Below are positions 54,216-62,560 of a stretch of 64,000 bases of DNA, one piece after another (the first letter of the stretch is position 1; every line of letters begins with the position of its first letter). The stretch lies in assembly GCA_035646395.1 (NCBI GenBank), contig DASRPK010000165.1:5390-69389 (forward strand). The letters run 5' to 3'. Source of the DNA: JABWBJ01 sp035646395 (GTDB lineage Bacteria; Gemmatimonadota; Gemmatimonadetes; Gemmatimonadales; Gemmatimonadaceae). A model generated the notes under the pieces. The model was not told the origin of the DNA. It did no database searches and saw only the letters and a list, made by a program, of their open reading frames with translations. The position numbers were made by a program, and so were the translations under genes.

Positions 54216-54272
54216 TGAACTAACCCACCGTCACCATTGTATCCTGCCATGGATCACACTCCGTGAGTCACC

Positions 54273-54899
54273 ATGACACAAATGGAAGTTTTTTCTGGCG
54301 CTGACGACCTGTCGACGGCTCGAGAGGAGTTTCCCGAAGGATTTCGCTACGCTCCGGAGCTGATAACACCAGAAGAAGAAGTCGAACTTCTCGCTCGTAT
54401 AGGAGAGCTACCCTTTCGCGAGTTCGAGTTCCACGGCTACAAGGGGAAGCGTCGCATCGTGTCGTTTGGATGGCACTACGACTTTGGCGCGCGCACGCTT
54501 CGGAAGGCAGAAGACATCCCCCGATTCCTGCTCGAGCTTAGGATGGTCGCGGCACAATTCGCCGGCAGGGAACCTTCCGCGTTGCAACACGTGCTCGTGA
54601 CGGAGTATGGCGCCGGCGCCGGCATCGGCTGGCATCGGGACAAGGCGGTCTTCGGGATCGTCGTGGGCATCTCGCTGCTGTCGCCGTGCGTCTTCCGGCT
54701 CCGCCGCAATGTCGGCGCGCGACGATGGGACCGAGTGAGCCTGATTGCCGAGCCGCGGTCCGGATACATCCTCAGTGGTCCGGTCAGGGAAGAGTGGGAG
54801 CACAGCATTCCGCCGGTGAATGCGCTGCGCTACTCGGTGACGTTCCGGAACATGCGCGAAGACGGCAGTGATCAGTCGCGCGCGAGCACGGCGAGGTAA
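54273..54899 (+). CDS. AlkB-like 2-oxoglutarate/Fe(II) dioxygenase
   Basis: 208 residues. It probably removes alkyl groups from DNA or RNA bases. The iron-binding HxD is in GWHRDK (H121, D123), the second His in EEWEHSIPP and the 2-oxoglutarate-binding Arg in LRYSVTFR. The N-terminal substrate-recognition lid includes EFEFHGYKGKRRIVSFGW. Length matches bacterial AlkB proteins. Its last 28 bases overlap the kinase-like gene on the opposite strand. Confidence 0.92.
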   Translation: MTQMEVFSGADDLSTAREEFPEGFRYAPELITPEEEVELLARIGELPFREFEFHGYKGKRRIVSFGWHYDFGARTLRKAEDIPRFLLELRMVAAQFAGREPSALQHVLVTEYGAGAGIGWHRDKAVFGIVVGISLLSPCVFRLRRNVGARRWDRVSLIAEPRSGYILSGPVREEWEHSIPPVNALRYSVTFRNMREDGSDQSRASTAR

Positions 54900-55384
54900 G
54901 CGTCCACTTCGCGCTGACTCTCCAGGATCACCACATTCTTCGTTGATCGCAACGCGTCCAGACGTTGGAACATCTCGGGCCTTCGGCGGCTCGGATAGGT
55001 CCAGACCCACGCCACAAATTCCCATGTCAGGCGCTCGGGGCAGCCGAGGGCAGAATCGGGTCGCGTACGCCCCGCATAACGAATCTGTCGCTTCAGGATG
55101 CGCCACGTGCACACGAGGCGCGGGAGGTCGAGAAAGATGATAGTGTCAGCCGCCGCCATTCGAGGAACGATCGTGCGGCCGTAGTTGCCGTCCATGATCC
55201 AGGCATCGCGCGCCGCCAAGTCCGCGATCAGCCGGTCCCATTCCGCGTCAGGCGTGGGATCCCACCCGGGCCGCCAGAAGAGCTGGTCGAGGTGGATCAG
55301 CGGCAATCCGGTGCGGGCGGCGAGCTTTTTGGAAAACGTCGTCTTTCCGGATCCACCCGAGCCGATGACCAGGACCTTCTTCAT
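54872..55384 (-). CDS. P-loop kinase-like protein (topology modulation/FlaR type)
   Basis: 170 residues. Walker A is VIGSGGSGKTTFSKKLA near the N-terminus, with HLDQLFWRPGWDPTPDAEW and AWIMDGNYGRTIVPRM after it. This is the adenylate-kinase-like family often annotated as DNA topology modulation protein. The actual substrate is unknown. It overlaps the AlkB gene tail to tail. Confidence 0.88.
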   Translation of the reverse strand: MKKVLVIGSGGSGKTTFSKKLAARTGLPLIHLDQLFWRPGWDPTPDAEWDRLIADLAARDAWIMDGNYGRTIVPRMAAADTIIFLDLPRLVCTWRILKRQIRYAGRTRPDSALGCPERLTWEFVAWVWTYPSRRRPEMFQRLDALRSTKNVVILESQREVDAYLAVLARD

Positions 55385-55452
55385 GATGGATGGCCGATAC
55401 CCGATGGCAGATGGGCGCGAACCAGCGTCCCAAAGTCGCTGCCGTAATTTCG

Positions 55453-56901
55453 CTACTTGGTGCGAACGGCCACGCGTCCCACGACGCGCACCCAGTTCAC
55501 CTTGCCGCCGGCGTCGCGCACGAACTCGATCGATTGTCCCCGTTGATTGCCGTCGGTCACGACGACGCGATCGGGGCCGTAGAACGAGGCCGGCATCTCT
55601 GCCCCGGGCTGGCCGTTGTTCGGACGTTCCTGGACGAACAGTCGTCTCCCTTCTGCGCGCACGACCACCGTGTTATTGGGACGAGCAAACGTCCCCACAT
55701 ACGGCGCCGGATCTGGTTGCGCCGCCACAGGCTCGACTGCCGGTAGCGTCTCCACCAATCCTCGATGCGCGATAGCCTGATTCGTCGCATAGGTGGCGCC
55801 GAGGTATGACCTGAGCGCCTCGCGCTCGACGTCCTGGATCAACCTCCATCCCGCGCTGGCGTTGGTGAGGATGGCAATCGCGAAGTTCCGTTCGGGGACG
55901 ATCTCGAGGAGCAGGATGTGGCCACCGAGTGTTCCGCCGTGCGACGCGGTCCGCACTGTCCCCATGGTCCGCAGGTGCCAGCTGATGCCAATGTCATCGT
56001 CGTTCGCCTGCTTCCGTGCCTGCGGCGTGCGCATGAGCTCCAGGGATTCCCGCGTGAGCACGCGTTCGCCGTTAGGCGCGGTGCCGTCGCCAAGGTGGAA
56101 GCGCGCATAGGCCATCAGGTCGGTCATGCACAACCCCACGCCGCCGGCAGTGACACTGACCGATGGCGAGAACGGCCGGTTGAGCGCCGGCTTGCCGTCG
56201 CGCGTGGTGTGACCGGCGGCAAAGCGATTGACGATGAAGTCACCCGCCGTGGTGCCGGCGTGCTCCAGGCCTAACGGCTGAAACACCAGGTCGCGGATGG
56301 ATCGATTGATCGAGTTTCCGGTGACCTTCTCGATGACCCGGCCGGCGATGCTGAAGCCGGCGTTGTTGTAGCTCCACGCGGCGCCGGGAGGCGCCACTTG
56401 CATCAGGTCGGTGATCGTTGTGAGGAAGTTGGCTAGCGTTTCGGAACCGCGATCGGGACCCGACACCTGCCCTTCCCAGCCCCCGAGGTGTGTGAGGAGA
56501 TGATGGATGGTCACGTCCCGCGTTGCGACCTCGTCGCGAACCTTGAACTCAGGGATATAGGTGCGGACAGGAGCCCGCAGGTCGACCTTTCCCTGCTCGA
56601 CGAGACGCATCATGGCGGTCGCCGCGAACGTCTTGGAGATTGACGCAATCGGGAATACGGTGTGGGACGTGACGGGGAGCGAGTCCTCCACGTTCGTTAT
56701 GCCCAGACCGCGAATGCTGACCGTCCCGTTATGCAGGATGCCAAGTGCGACACCCGGCACCCCGAACTCCTTCATCTTTTCCTGCGTGAGTCGAGCAATG
56801 GCGTCGAACCGTGCATCGCTGGACTGAGCCCCGCCGCTGGTGGTGGCAACGGCGCCGAGGGTGGCGAGGGCCAGGATTCTGGTTCCAATATGGGAGCGCA
56901 T
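55453..56901 (-). CDS. Serine hydrolase of the beta-lactamase class C / PBP family
   Basis: 482 residues from ATG 56901; the frame continues to 57021 but into a repeat element, so that start is rejected. A signal peptide ends near TSGGAQS. The catalytic SxxK is IASISKTF (S87, K90), the YxN-like motif is WSYNNAGFS, and HGGTLGGHI stands where KTG would be. A C-terminal domain of about 100 residues follows (AAQPDPAPYVGTFARP). It is likely a periplasmic esterase, peptidase or D-aminopeptidase rather than a true beta-lactamase. Confidence 0.9.
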   Translation of the reverse strand: MRSHIGTRILALATLGAVATTSGGAQSSDARFDAIARLTQEKMKEFGVPGVALGILHNGTVSIRGLGITNVEDSLPVTSHTVFPIASISKTFAATAMMRLVEQGKVDLRAPVRTYIPEFKVRDEVATRDVTIHHLLTHLGGWEGQVSGPDRGSETLANFLTTITDLMQVAPPGAAWSYNNAGFSIAGRVIEKVTGNSINRSIRDLVFQPLGLEHAGTTAGDFIVNRFAAGHTTRDGKPALNRPFSPSVSVTAGGVGLCMTDLMAYARFHLGDGTAPNGERVLTRESLELMRTPQARKQANDDDIGISWHLRTMGTVRTASHGGTLGGHILLLEIVPERNFAIAILTNASAGWRLIQDVEREALRSYLGATYATNQAIAHRGLVETLPAVEPVAAQPDPAPYVGTFARPNNTVVVRAEGRRLFVQERPNNGQPGAEMPASFYGPDRVVVTDGNQRGQSIEFVRDAGGKVNWVRVVGRVAVRTK

Positions 56902-57198
56902 AGTTACCCAAGCTACCGTTAAAGAGCCTGTTCGAGAACAGCACCAAGTATGGAGTTTCGCAACTCTGTGCTCGTTGGCTGGGCTATGTGTCAGGGAAAA
57001 CTCGAGAAAAGCCTTTAACACAGAGAACGCAGAGAACGCAAAGAAGCCGAAAGCAGCTACCCATTATTCACCTTTGCAATAAAGGTCAGACACCAGCTTC
57101 GCTGGGGTCTGACCTTCAACGTCCGAATAAATTGTTCTTGTCAGTTCTCCGCGACCTCTGCGTTCTCTGCGTTTCAGTCTTTTTACGAACTCGTCAGG
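56902..57198. repeat. Repeat element with CAGAGAACG-type arms and a central hairpin
   Basis: The left arm has ACAGAGAACGCAGAGAACGC (57020-57039). The right arm (57156-57174) has CTCTGCGTTCTCTGCGTTT, its complement. Between them a near-perfect 16-bp hairpin (57082-57097 with 57101-57116, one mismatch, 3-base loop) carries GGTCAGACACC / GGGGTCTGACC. Such sequences are scattered in many environmental genomes, sometimes as REP-like units. No transposase is present. Short frames through it are artefacts. Confidence 0.75.
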
Positions 57199-58056
57199 TC
57201 ACGCCGGAGGCATAGCAGATGCGCCTGCGGAAGGACACTGCAACAGTTTGCCGTTGCGACCGAGGATGGCCAGCGCCATGGGAGCGGCGTAACTCCCGGC
57301 CCGTTCCACAAACTCCCAGATCGGTGCGCCGGCGGTTACGAAGAGGAACTCGGTGGCGAGTTTCCACGCCGCGACAAAGACCAGGAGTCCGAACGCGGGT
57401 CGAACAGCCACGGCGGCAGCCAGCGCGATCTCGAACCACCCAACGATGGCCGTCGTCGAAGCGGGCAGGCCGATGCTTGCGTAGTGAGTGGTCAGAAGCG
57501 CCGTGTCGGCGATGCCGAGCGCGCCGTGACCGGCAAGGAGGATCACCGTCGTCCACTGGAGCGCCTGACGAGCGCCCTCGAGCCACGTCGATTCGTCCGA
57601 CGGCCCCTCGAGGCGTCCAATCAGTCCGCTGAAGGTCCTCGGCATCATCGTGAGCAGGAGCAGCGAAAACGGTACGCCGTAATTGCCGGCTCTTTCCAGC
57701 GTTTCGAAGACCGATTCGCCAGACAGGGGACGCAGGAGTGCTGTCCAGAGGGCCCAAACGGCCATGTAGACCAACGGTAACGCCCGCGGCGCGAAGAGTA
57801 CTGCCATCCCCGCCATGACGTCCACCGCCCCGACGACCGGCATCAGCCGGTACGCCCAGGTCTCAGGAATTCCCACGACATCGAAGTAGGGTACCCACGC
57901 CGCTTTCGTGATGAACCCGAACGCGCCGTGTCCGATAAAGCACAACGCAGCGCCTAACCGGAGAACCCAGTAGGCGCCAACGGGTCCGGACGTGGCCGAA
58001 ACCGAATCGAATGAAATCGCTCGTGTTTGCTGCATGACGTCCTGAAATCGACACAC
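57199..58056 (-). CDS. DoxX-like membrane protein with internal duplication
   Basis: 285 residues; the start at residue 8 (MQQTRAIS) is likely. About eight membrane segments fall into two similar halves. The first (about 28-140) has IGHGAFGF, VVGIPETWAYRLMP and LERAGNYGVPFSLLL. The second (about 165-270) has AGHGALGI, SIGLPASTTAIVG and VERAGSYAAPMALAI. The repeat unit resembles a four-helix DoxX-type domain. The function is unknown. Confidence 0.8.
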   Translation of the reverse strand: MCRFQDVMQQTRAISFDSVSATSGPVGAYWVLRLGAALCFIGHGAFGFITKAAWVPYFDVVGIPETWAYRLMPVVGAVDVMAGMAVLFAPRALPLVYMAVWALWTALLRPLSGESVFETLERAGNYGVPFSLLLLTMMPRTFSGLIGRLEGPSDESTWLEGARQALQWTTVILLAGHGALGIADTALLTTHYASIGLPASTTAIVGWFEIALAAAVAVRPAFGLLVFVAAWKLATEFLFVTAGAPIWEFVERAGSYAAPMALAILGRNGKLLQCPSAGASAMPPA

Positions 58057-58163
58057 GCAGGGTGGCCGGACGTCGCGGTCGGCTCAATCACGTGCGTGAT
58101 CAGCGGTCTCAGGATGTTGCCGGCGGTGAGCCAACGTCGAGCGCACGTCTGCCGCCATCAGGG

Positions 58164-58883
58164 TCAACCGGCCTGCTGGTCTCCGCGGCGCAGGAGTTGG
58201 ACGACGTCCCGCGCCTTGCGCCGGCTGATGGGCAACCGGATACCACCCGTCAGCTCGACCTCCAGCCCGCCCGCCTTCCCGCGCTTCACGGCACGGACGT
58301 GGTCCAGGTTGATGCCTGCTGAACGGTGGATGCGAACAAACGTGCCGCTGCCTAACCGTTCCAGAATCTGGGACATCGATTCGCGCAGGACGTGTTTGCG
58401 GCCTGCGGCGTGGACCACGACGTAGGCGCCGTCGGCCTCGACCCAACTCACGTCACTCACGTCGACGGCGGCCCCGCCCTGCCGTCCGCCAAGCAGGATG
58501 CGTTCGGAGCCGGGCTCGCCCAGGGTACGACGGATGCGGTCGAGTGCGGCCTTGAATCGCGCCTGTGTGACCGGCTTGACGAGGTAATCGCTCGCGGCGA
58601 CGTCGAACGCGCGCGCGGCATGTTCGGTATGCGCCGTGACGAAGACCACGTGCCTGACGAGTGAGCGGATCACCTCCTGCGCCTCGAACCCGTCGACGTG
58701 CGGCATCCGGACGTCGAGAAATACGACTTCCGGACGGAGCTCGCGGACGGTCTCGGCGATGCGGCGCGCGTCCACACACTCGCCAACGACCTCGAAATCC
58801 GGCGCCTCGTGCAGGAGCTGGCGGAGCCGCTGACGCGCCAGGGCTTCATCGTCCACAATCAGCACGCCGTGTCGACGCATCAT
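58164..58883 (-). CDS. LytTR-family response regulator
   Basis: 239 residues; the start may be the second Met. The receiver domain has VLIVDDEALARQRLRQLL, the phospho-acceptor Asp in VVFLDVRMPHVDG, FVTAHTEHA and YLVKPV. The LytTR DNA-binding domain starts near 130 and includes VDVSDVSWVEADGAYVVVH and FVRIHRSAGINLDHV. It overlaps the sensor kinase gene by four bases, so the two form a pair. Targets cannot be read from here; the DoxX-like gene lies directly downstream. Confidence 0.95.
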   Translation of the reverse strand: MMRRHGVLIVDDEALARQRLRQLLHEAPDFEVVGECVDARRIAETVRELRPEVVFLDVRMPHVDGFEAQEVIRSLVRHVVFVTAHTEHAARAFDVAASDYLVKPVTQARFKAALDRIRRTLGEPGSERILLGGRQGGAAVDVSDVSWVEADGAYVVVHAAGRKHVLRESMSQILERLGSGTFVRIHRSAGINLDHVRAVKRGKAGGLEVELTGGIRLPISRRKARDVVQLLRRGDQQAG

Positions 58884-60004
58884 ACCCTGGCGACTACGGG
58901 TTCAGGATTCGAGATGGGCGCGACCTTGCGCGGGAGTACGATCCTGACGCGAACACCTCCGCCTTCGCGCGGCTTGAGCGTCAGCGATGCGCGGTCTCCA
59001 TACGCCGTCATCAGCCGGGCACGCGTTGTCGAGAGCCCAAGCCCGTGCCCTTTCTGCGCGGCAGCAGCGATGTCGGGTCCGTTGTTCTCGACCAGAATCT
59101 CGACACCTTCGTTGGTGGAGACGGCCTCGATCCGGATCATCAGTTCCTGTTGCCCGGCATCGAGACCGTGCACGACCGCGTTCTCGACAATCGGTTGGAG
59201 CAGGAGCACGGGAACAAGACACTCGCGCACGTCCGGCGCAACGCTCCATTCGGATCGCAACCGATCCCCGAAGCGCATCCCCTGCAGGGCGAGATACCGT
59301 TCGGCAAGCGCCACTTCCTCGTCGACCGTGATCTCCTCCCTGCCATCCTCGCGCAACGACGCGTGCAGCAATTCGCCTAACTGCTCGATGGCCGCCACGG
59401 CGCGTTCCGGCTGTACGCTCGCGACCAGTGCCGCAATTCCGTTGAGGGTGTTGTACAGGAAATGCGGCTGCAGCTGCGCGCGTAGCGCGCCCAGTCGCGC
59501 GGATTGCAGTTGTGTTTCCAGCTGCGACGCGCGGAGGGTGCGCCGTTGCCGTTCACGGGACTCCGTCATGCCCCAGGCGGCGATCAGGACGCCGGCGTAC
59601 ATGGACACCATCGTCGGCATGGTGTTGTACCACGATCTCGTCAGGCGCGGGATCATGCCGAACATGTGGACGACCTGCGGGTTCGCCCACGTAACCGCCC
59701 AGGCGTCGGTCCACGCATGCGCGACCGACACGGCCAGGAAAAGCGATACGTGCAGCGCGATGATCGGCGCCCGGGCCGGCGTGACGGGGTATCGCACGCC
59801 TATCCGCAGGACAAACGGCAGCACGGCGGCAAGCATGATCCATCGCGGCGTCGTCGAGATGATGACCGTCGGCCAGTCGAGCGGGAACCCATGCGTGACC
59901 GAGACGTGCCGCGATTCCAGTGCGCTGATCGCGCCCAGCATCAGGCAGACGAAGACAACAGCGAGCGTCGCCAGGATTGACGGCGACGCCCGGTCACTTG
60001 TCAT
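58880..60004 (-). CDS. LytS-like sensor histidine kinase
   Basis: 374 residues. Four membrane segments cover about 10-150, with no separate periplasmic sensor. The phospho-acceptor His is in LRAQLQPHFLYNTLNGIAAL, typical of the His_kinase (LytS/YehU) family. LVPVLLLQPIVENAVVHGL is the N box, followed by ENNGPDI and KGHGLGLSTTRARLM. It is the upstream gene of the LytTR regulator. Confidence 0.95.
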   Translation of the reverse strand: MTSDRASPSILATLAVVFVCLMLGAISALESRHVSVTHGFPLDWPTVIISTTPRWIMLAAVLPFVLRIGVRYPVTPARAPIIALHVSLFLAVSVAHAWTDAWAVTWANPQVVHMFGMIPRLTRSWYNTMPTMVSMYAGVLIAAWGMTESRERQRRTLRASQLETQLQSARLGALRAQLQPHFLYNTLNGIAALVASVQPERAVAAIEQLGELLHASLREDGREEITVDEEVALAERYLALQGMRFGDRLRSEWSVAPDVRECLVPVLLLQPIVENAVVHGLDAGQQELMIRIEAVSTNEGVEILVENNGPDIAAAAQKGHGLGLSTTRARLMTAYGDRASLTLKPREGGGVRVRIVLPRKVAPISNPEPVVARV

Positions 60005-60176
60005 GGTGTCTGTACGGCTACCGCTCAGCGTGTGCTCCTCCGGTCGCGATTCCGGTGACCCTCTGTCCCTGGGCGAAAGCTACCGAAATCGCCCTCCCCC
60101 GAGTTGATCAGGATCGACCAGCGGTCCGCCGGCGTTGCGAGCGGCGCGCAGCGACCGCTGAACCGGTACCGGCTGG

Positions 60177-61214
60177 TCAGCGGTGGGCCTGTGTCAAAGC
60201 GAAGGTTACCGATTGGGCGCGCATCGGCTGCGCTTCGGATGATTTCACTGTCAGGCGGAAGCTGCCGACTTTCGAACGCATACCCAGCACAACCTCCAGC
60301 GCCTGCGACGACTCGACCGTCACGACGGTGAGTGCCCCATGATCCTTGAAGAGCTGCGAATACGTCTGGAGGCGCTCCTCCATCGTTCGCGCCGGGTTGG
60401 CGAGCATCCACGCCTCGAGATACGCGCGCATCTTGTCGGCGCTGCCGGTGTTGAACGCCTTGATGTACTCCCGGGCAATGTGTCCGGCGTGCGTGTCCGG
60501 AATCGAAACAGGCGTGGCGTCGCTGTCCGGTGTGCCATGAATAAGGCGCCCGAGCGCAGCCAATGGGCCGCCGTGTGCGCCGGCAGCGTCGCCTCCCTTC
60601 GGGTCGGCGGCGGCTCTCGCGCCTTCCGGATTCGCGAGATACTGCCAGTCACTGAGCGTTATGCGGCCGACCAACTGCACCTTGCCGTCCGCTGTGTGCC
60701 TGACGACGGCCGCCTCGCTCTCGGCGACATCACCCGGCTTGATGCCGGGGACGTGGGTTTCGATCACGAAGTGGTGTGTGACAATCAGCCGATTCGCGCC
60801 TTTCGTCGGGGCTCGCATGACGAGCGCCGCCTGATCGGGCGTAGCCGGAAAGGAGCGGAGCGCCATGGTCGTACTGGTCGGTTTGCCAACCGAATACTCC
60901 GCCGTCTCGATCGTTCGGTACATCGGACTCGAAATGATCTCGGCGAACTGGATTCCATACTTCCGGAATACCACGCCCATGAGCGCGGCGTCCTTGATCC
61001 CATCGTCATTCAGGTTGCGCTGGTCCTTACGCGCGGTGGGCACCGGATCGCGTTGCTCGTTGAATGAGCGGTCGGTGCGCGCATGACGCAGCATGACCGT
61101 ATATCCGCCCGACTTGAGCGCGTCCATGAGTTTTTCACGACGCAACTCGGTCGAATCATTCTGCGCGGTGACCAGGCCAGCGACGAGCGTGAACGACGAC
61201 AATAGATGAAGCAC
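60177..61214 (-). CDS. Secreted histidine phosphatase with C-terminal accessory domain
   Basis: 345 residues. A signal peptide (FTLVAGLVTAQ) precedes a histidine-phosphatase domain with VMLRHARTDRS in place of the usual RHG motif, and IISSPMYRTIETAEYS and LIVTHHFVIE with the second His. From about residue 245 (AREYIKAFNTGSADKMRAYL) an unrelated domain of about 100 residues resembles the NTF2-like tail found on some serine hydrolases. The substrate is unknown. Confidence 0.85.
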   Translation of the reverse strand: MLHLLSSFTLVAGLVTAQNDSTELRREKLMDALKSGGYTVMLRHARTDRSFNEQRDPVPTARKDQRNLNDDGIKDAALMGVVFRKYGIQFAEIISSPMYRTIETAEYSVGKPTSTTMALRSFPATPDQAALVMRAPTKGANRLIVTHHFVIETHVPGIKPGDVAESEAAVVRHTADGKVQLVGRITLSDWQYLANPEGARAAADPKGGDAAGAHGGPLAALGRLIHGTPDSDATPVSIPDTHAGHIAREYIKAFNTGSADKMRAYLEAWMLANPARTMEERLQTYSQLFKDHGALTVVTVESSQALEVVLGMRSKVGSFRLTVKSSEAQPMRAQSVTFALTQAHR

Positions 61215-61345
61215 AGCAGGCTCCGGGAGGCGGTAGGAAGCGCGGATCGCGCCCTTGAACGCCTGCAGACTCTCCCGCTATGGCCTCCGCGACAACGGAC
61301 CGAGCACCCAACGGTTCAGCCGCGTTCCGAACGGCACCGGATCTC

Positions 61346-62239
61346 CTAACGAGGCGCGCCCCGCTGGCGGGCCAGTTCTGCCCGGAAGGCGCGCTCGCGA
61401 TCGGCGACATAGGCCCGGTATCCCTCAGGATCGATGAACGGAGACCGGGTGCCTCCTTTCTGCGTGACCTTGCGTTCCATGTCGAAGTAGCTACCGTGCG
61501 CGCCGAGGAAGTAATCGACCGGAAGGGACTTCAGGACCTGGAATGTCTTTTCGAAATCTTCGGCAATGCCCGGATAGGCGCTGTTGCCGACCAGCTTGTA
61601 GCCGGGATTCACGTTCGGGCTCCCGATAATGACCACGTCCTGGCTCCGGCCGCCCTCCTGCACCTGCATCGTCCACGTCGTCGTTCCCTTCGTATGCCCG
61701 GGAGTGAGACGCGCGACCAGCACGGCACTGCCTAACCGCACTTCGTCGCGATCACGAAGCACACGCTCCACCTTCGCCGGCGGATACTGCTGCGCAGTGT
61801 CGGCGCCGTACTGGAAATCATTCCGACCCCCGGACTCCACGGTGGCCACGTCTCCTTCCATGACCATGTATCGGGCGCCGGTCAACTCCTTGATGCGGGC
61901 GCTCCCGGCGTCGTGATCGAAATGCGAATGACTGATGAGCAGCACCCGGATCTCGTCGAAACGGAATCCGAGTTTCTCGACGCTGGCGCGGATCAGCGGC
62001 ACGCCCGCTTCCAGGTTGCTGTTGATCAGGATGTGCCCTTCGCTGGTCGTCACCAGGTAGCTGGCCAGCCCCCGGCTTCCGACGTAATAAAGGCCCGGCG
62101 CAATCTGGAACGGCGGAAATGGTTCGAGCCACGAGGCGCGATTCTGAGCGGCTGCCGGTAACGGAAAAGACAGCACGCTGGCAAATCCGACGACGCATGC
62201 AAGCGGCAAGGCGAGAAAGCGCGATTGGAACGTTGTCAT
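61346..62239 (-). CDS. Subclass B3-like metallo-beta-lactamase
   Basis: 297 residues from ATG 62239; the longer frame to 62416 lacks support. A signal peptide ends near LPAAAQN. The zinc motif HxHxDH is ISHSHFDHDAG (104-109), with H182 in LTPGHTKGTTTW and a third His in LGAHGSYFDM. YYVGSRGLASYLVTTSEGHILIN matches the B3 subclass rather than B1/B2. Whether it hydrolyses beta-lactams or another ester or lactone is not known. The TAG stop lies in a CCTAACG copy. Confidence 0.88.
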   Translation of the reverse strand: MTTFQSRFLALPLACVVGFASVLSFPLPAAAQNRASWLEPFPPFQIAPGLYYVGSRGLASYLVTTSEGHILINSNLEAGVPLIRASVEKLGFRFDEIRVLLISHSHFDHDAGSARIKELTGARYMVMEGDVATVESGGRNDFQYGADTAQQYPPAKVERVLRDRDEVRLGSAVLVARLTPGHTKGTTTWTMQVQEGGRSQDVVIIGSPNVNPGYKLVGNSAYPGIAEDFEKTFQVLKSLPVDYFLGAHGSYFDMERKVTQKGGTRSPFIDPEGYRAYVADRERAFRAELARQRGAPR

Positions 62240-62560
62240 GCGACGGTTACGGACGAAGGGGGAGTCATGGCATCGTGTTGACAGCGTAACGAATCGGGAA
62301 TATGATCGGCCGGCCGTGGAGACCCTAGATCGCGGTTGCTCTGAGTCGGATGGGGACCACACGTCGCAGTCCTGCTCATCACCTGTGGAGGCGTTGCGCC
62401 TTTGCACTGCAGTCACGTTTCAATAGCGCCAGCCGCGCCGCTGACTGTTCGCCCCCGCTCCAGACATTCCTATCATTTTTTTTCCGGCACCGACGCCTTA
62501 TGAGATGCGCGGTGCTTTGTGTCGCCCCTCCCAGTTCCCCCCACAACCGGGTCCGCATCC
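62240..62560 (+). other. Promoter and long leader of the SusC-type gene
   Basis: 321 bases. Apart from the promoter at 62278-62306, the leader from about 62313 has no frame I can support. It has a run of T at 62474-62481. I see no clear riboswitch signature such as a cobalamin box. Confidence 0.5.
62278..62306 (+). promoter_or_regulatory. Near-consensus sigma-70-type promoter
   Basis: TTGACA at 62278-62283, 17 bases, TATGAT at 62301-62306. The -35 box is perfect and the -10 box matches five of six positions. Transcription from near 62313 would give a leader of about 250 bases before the SusC-type gene. Confidence 0.8.

Noticed and set aside
56988..57215. A 75-codon plus-strand frame with RTQRTQRTQRS and LCVLCVSVF
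   Set aside because: It is a translation of the repeat element. Similar artefacts are common where CAGAGAACG-type repeats occur.
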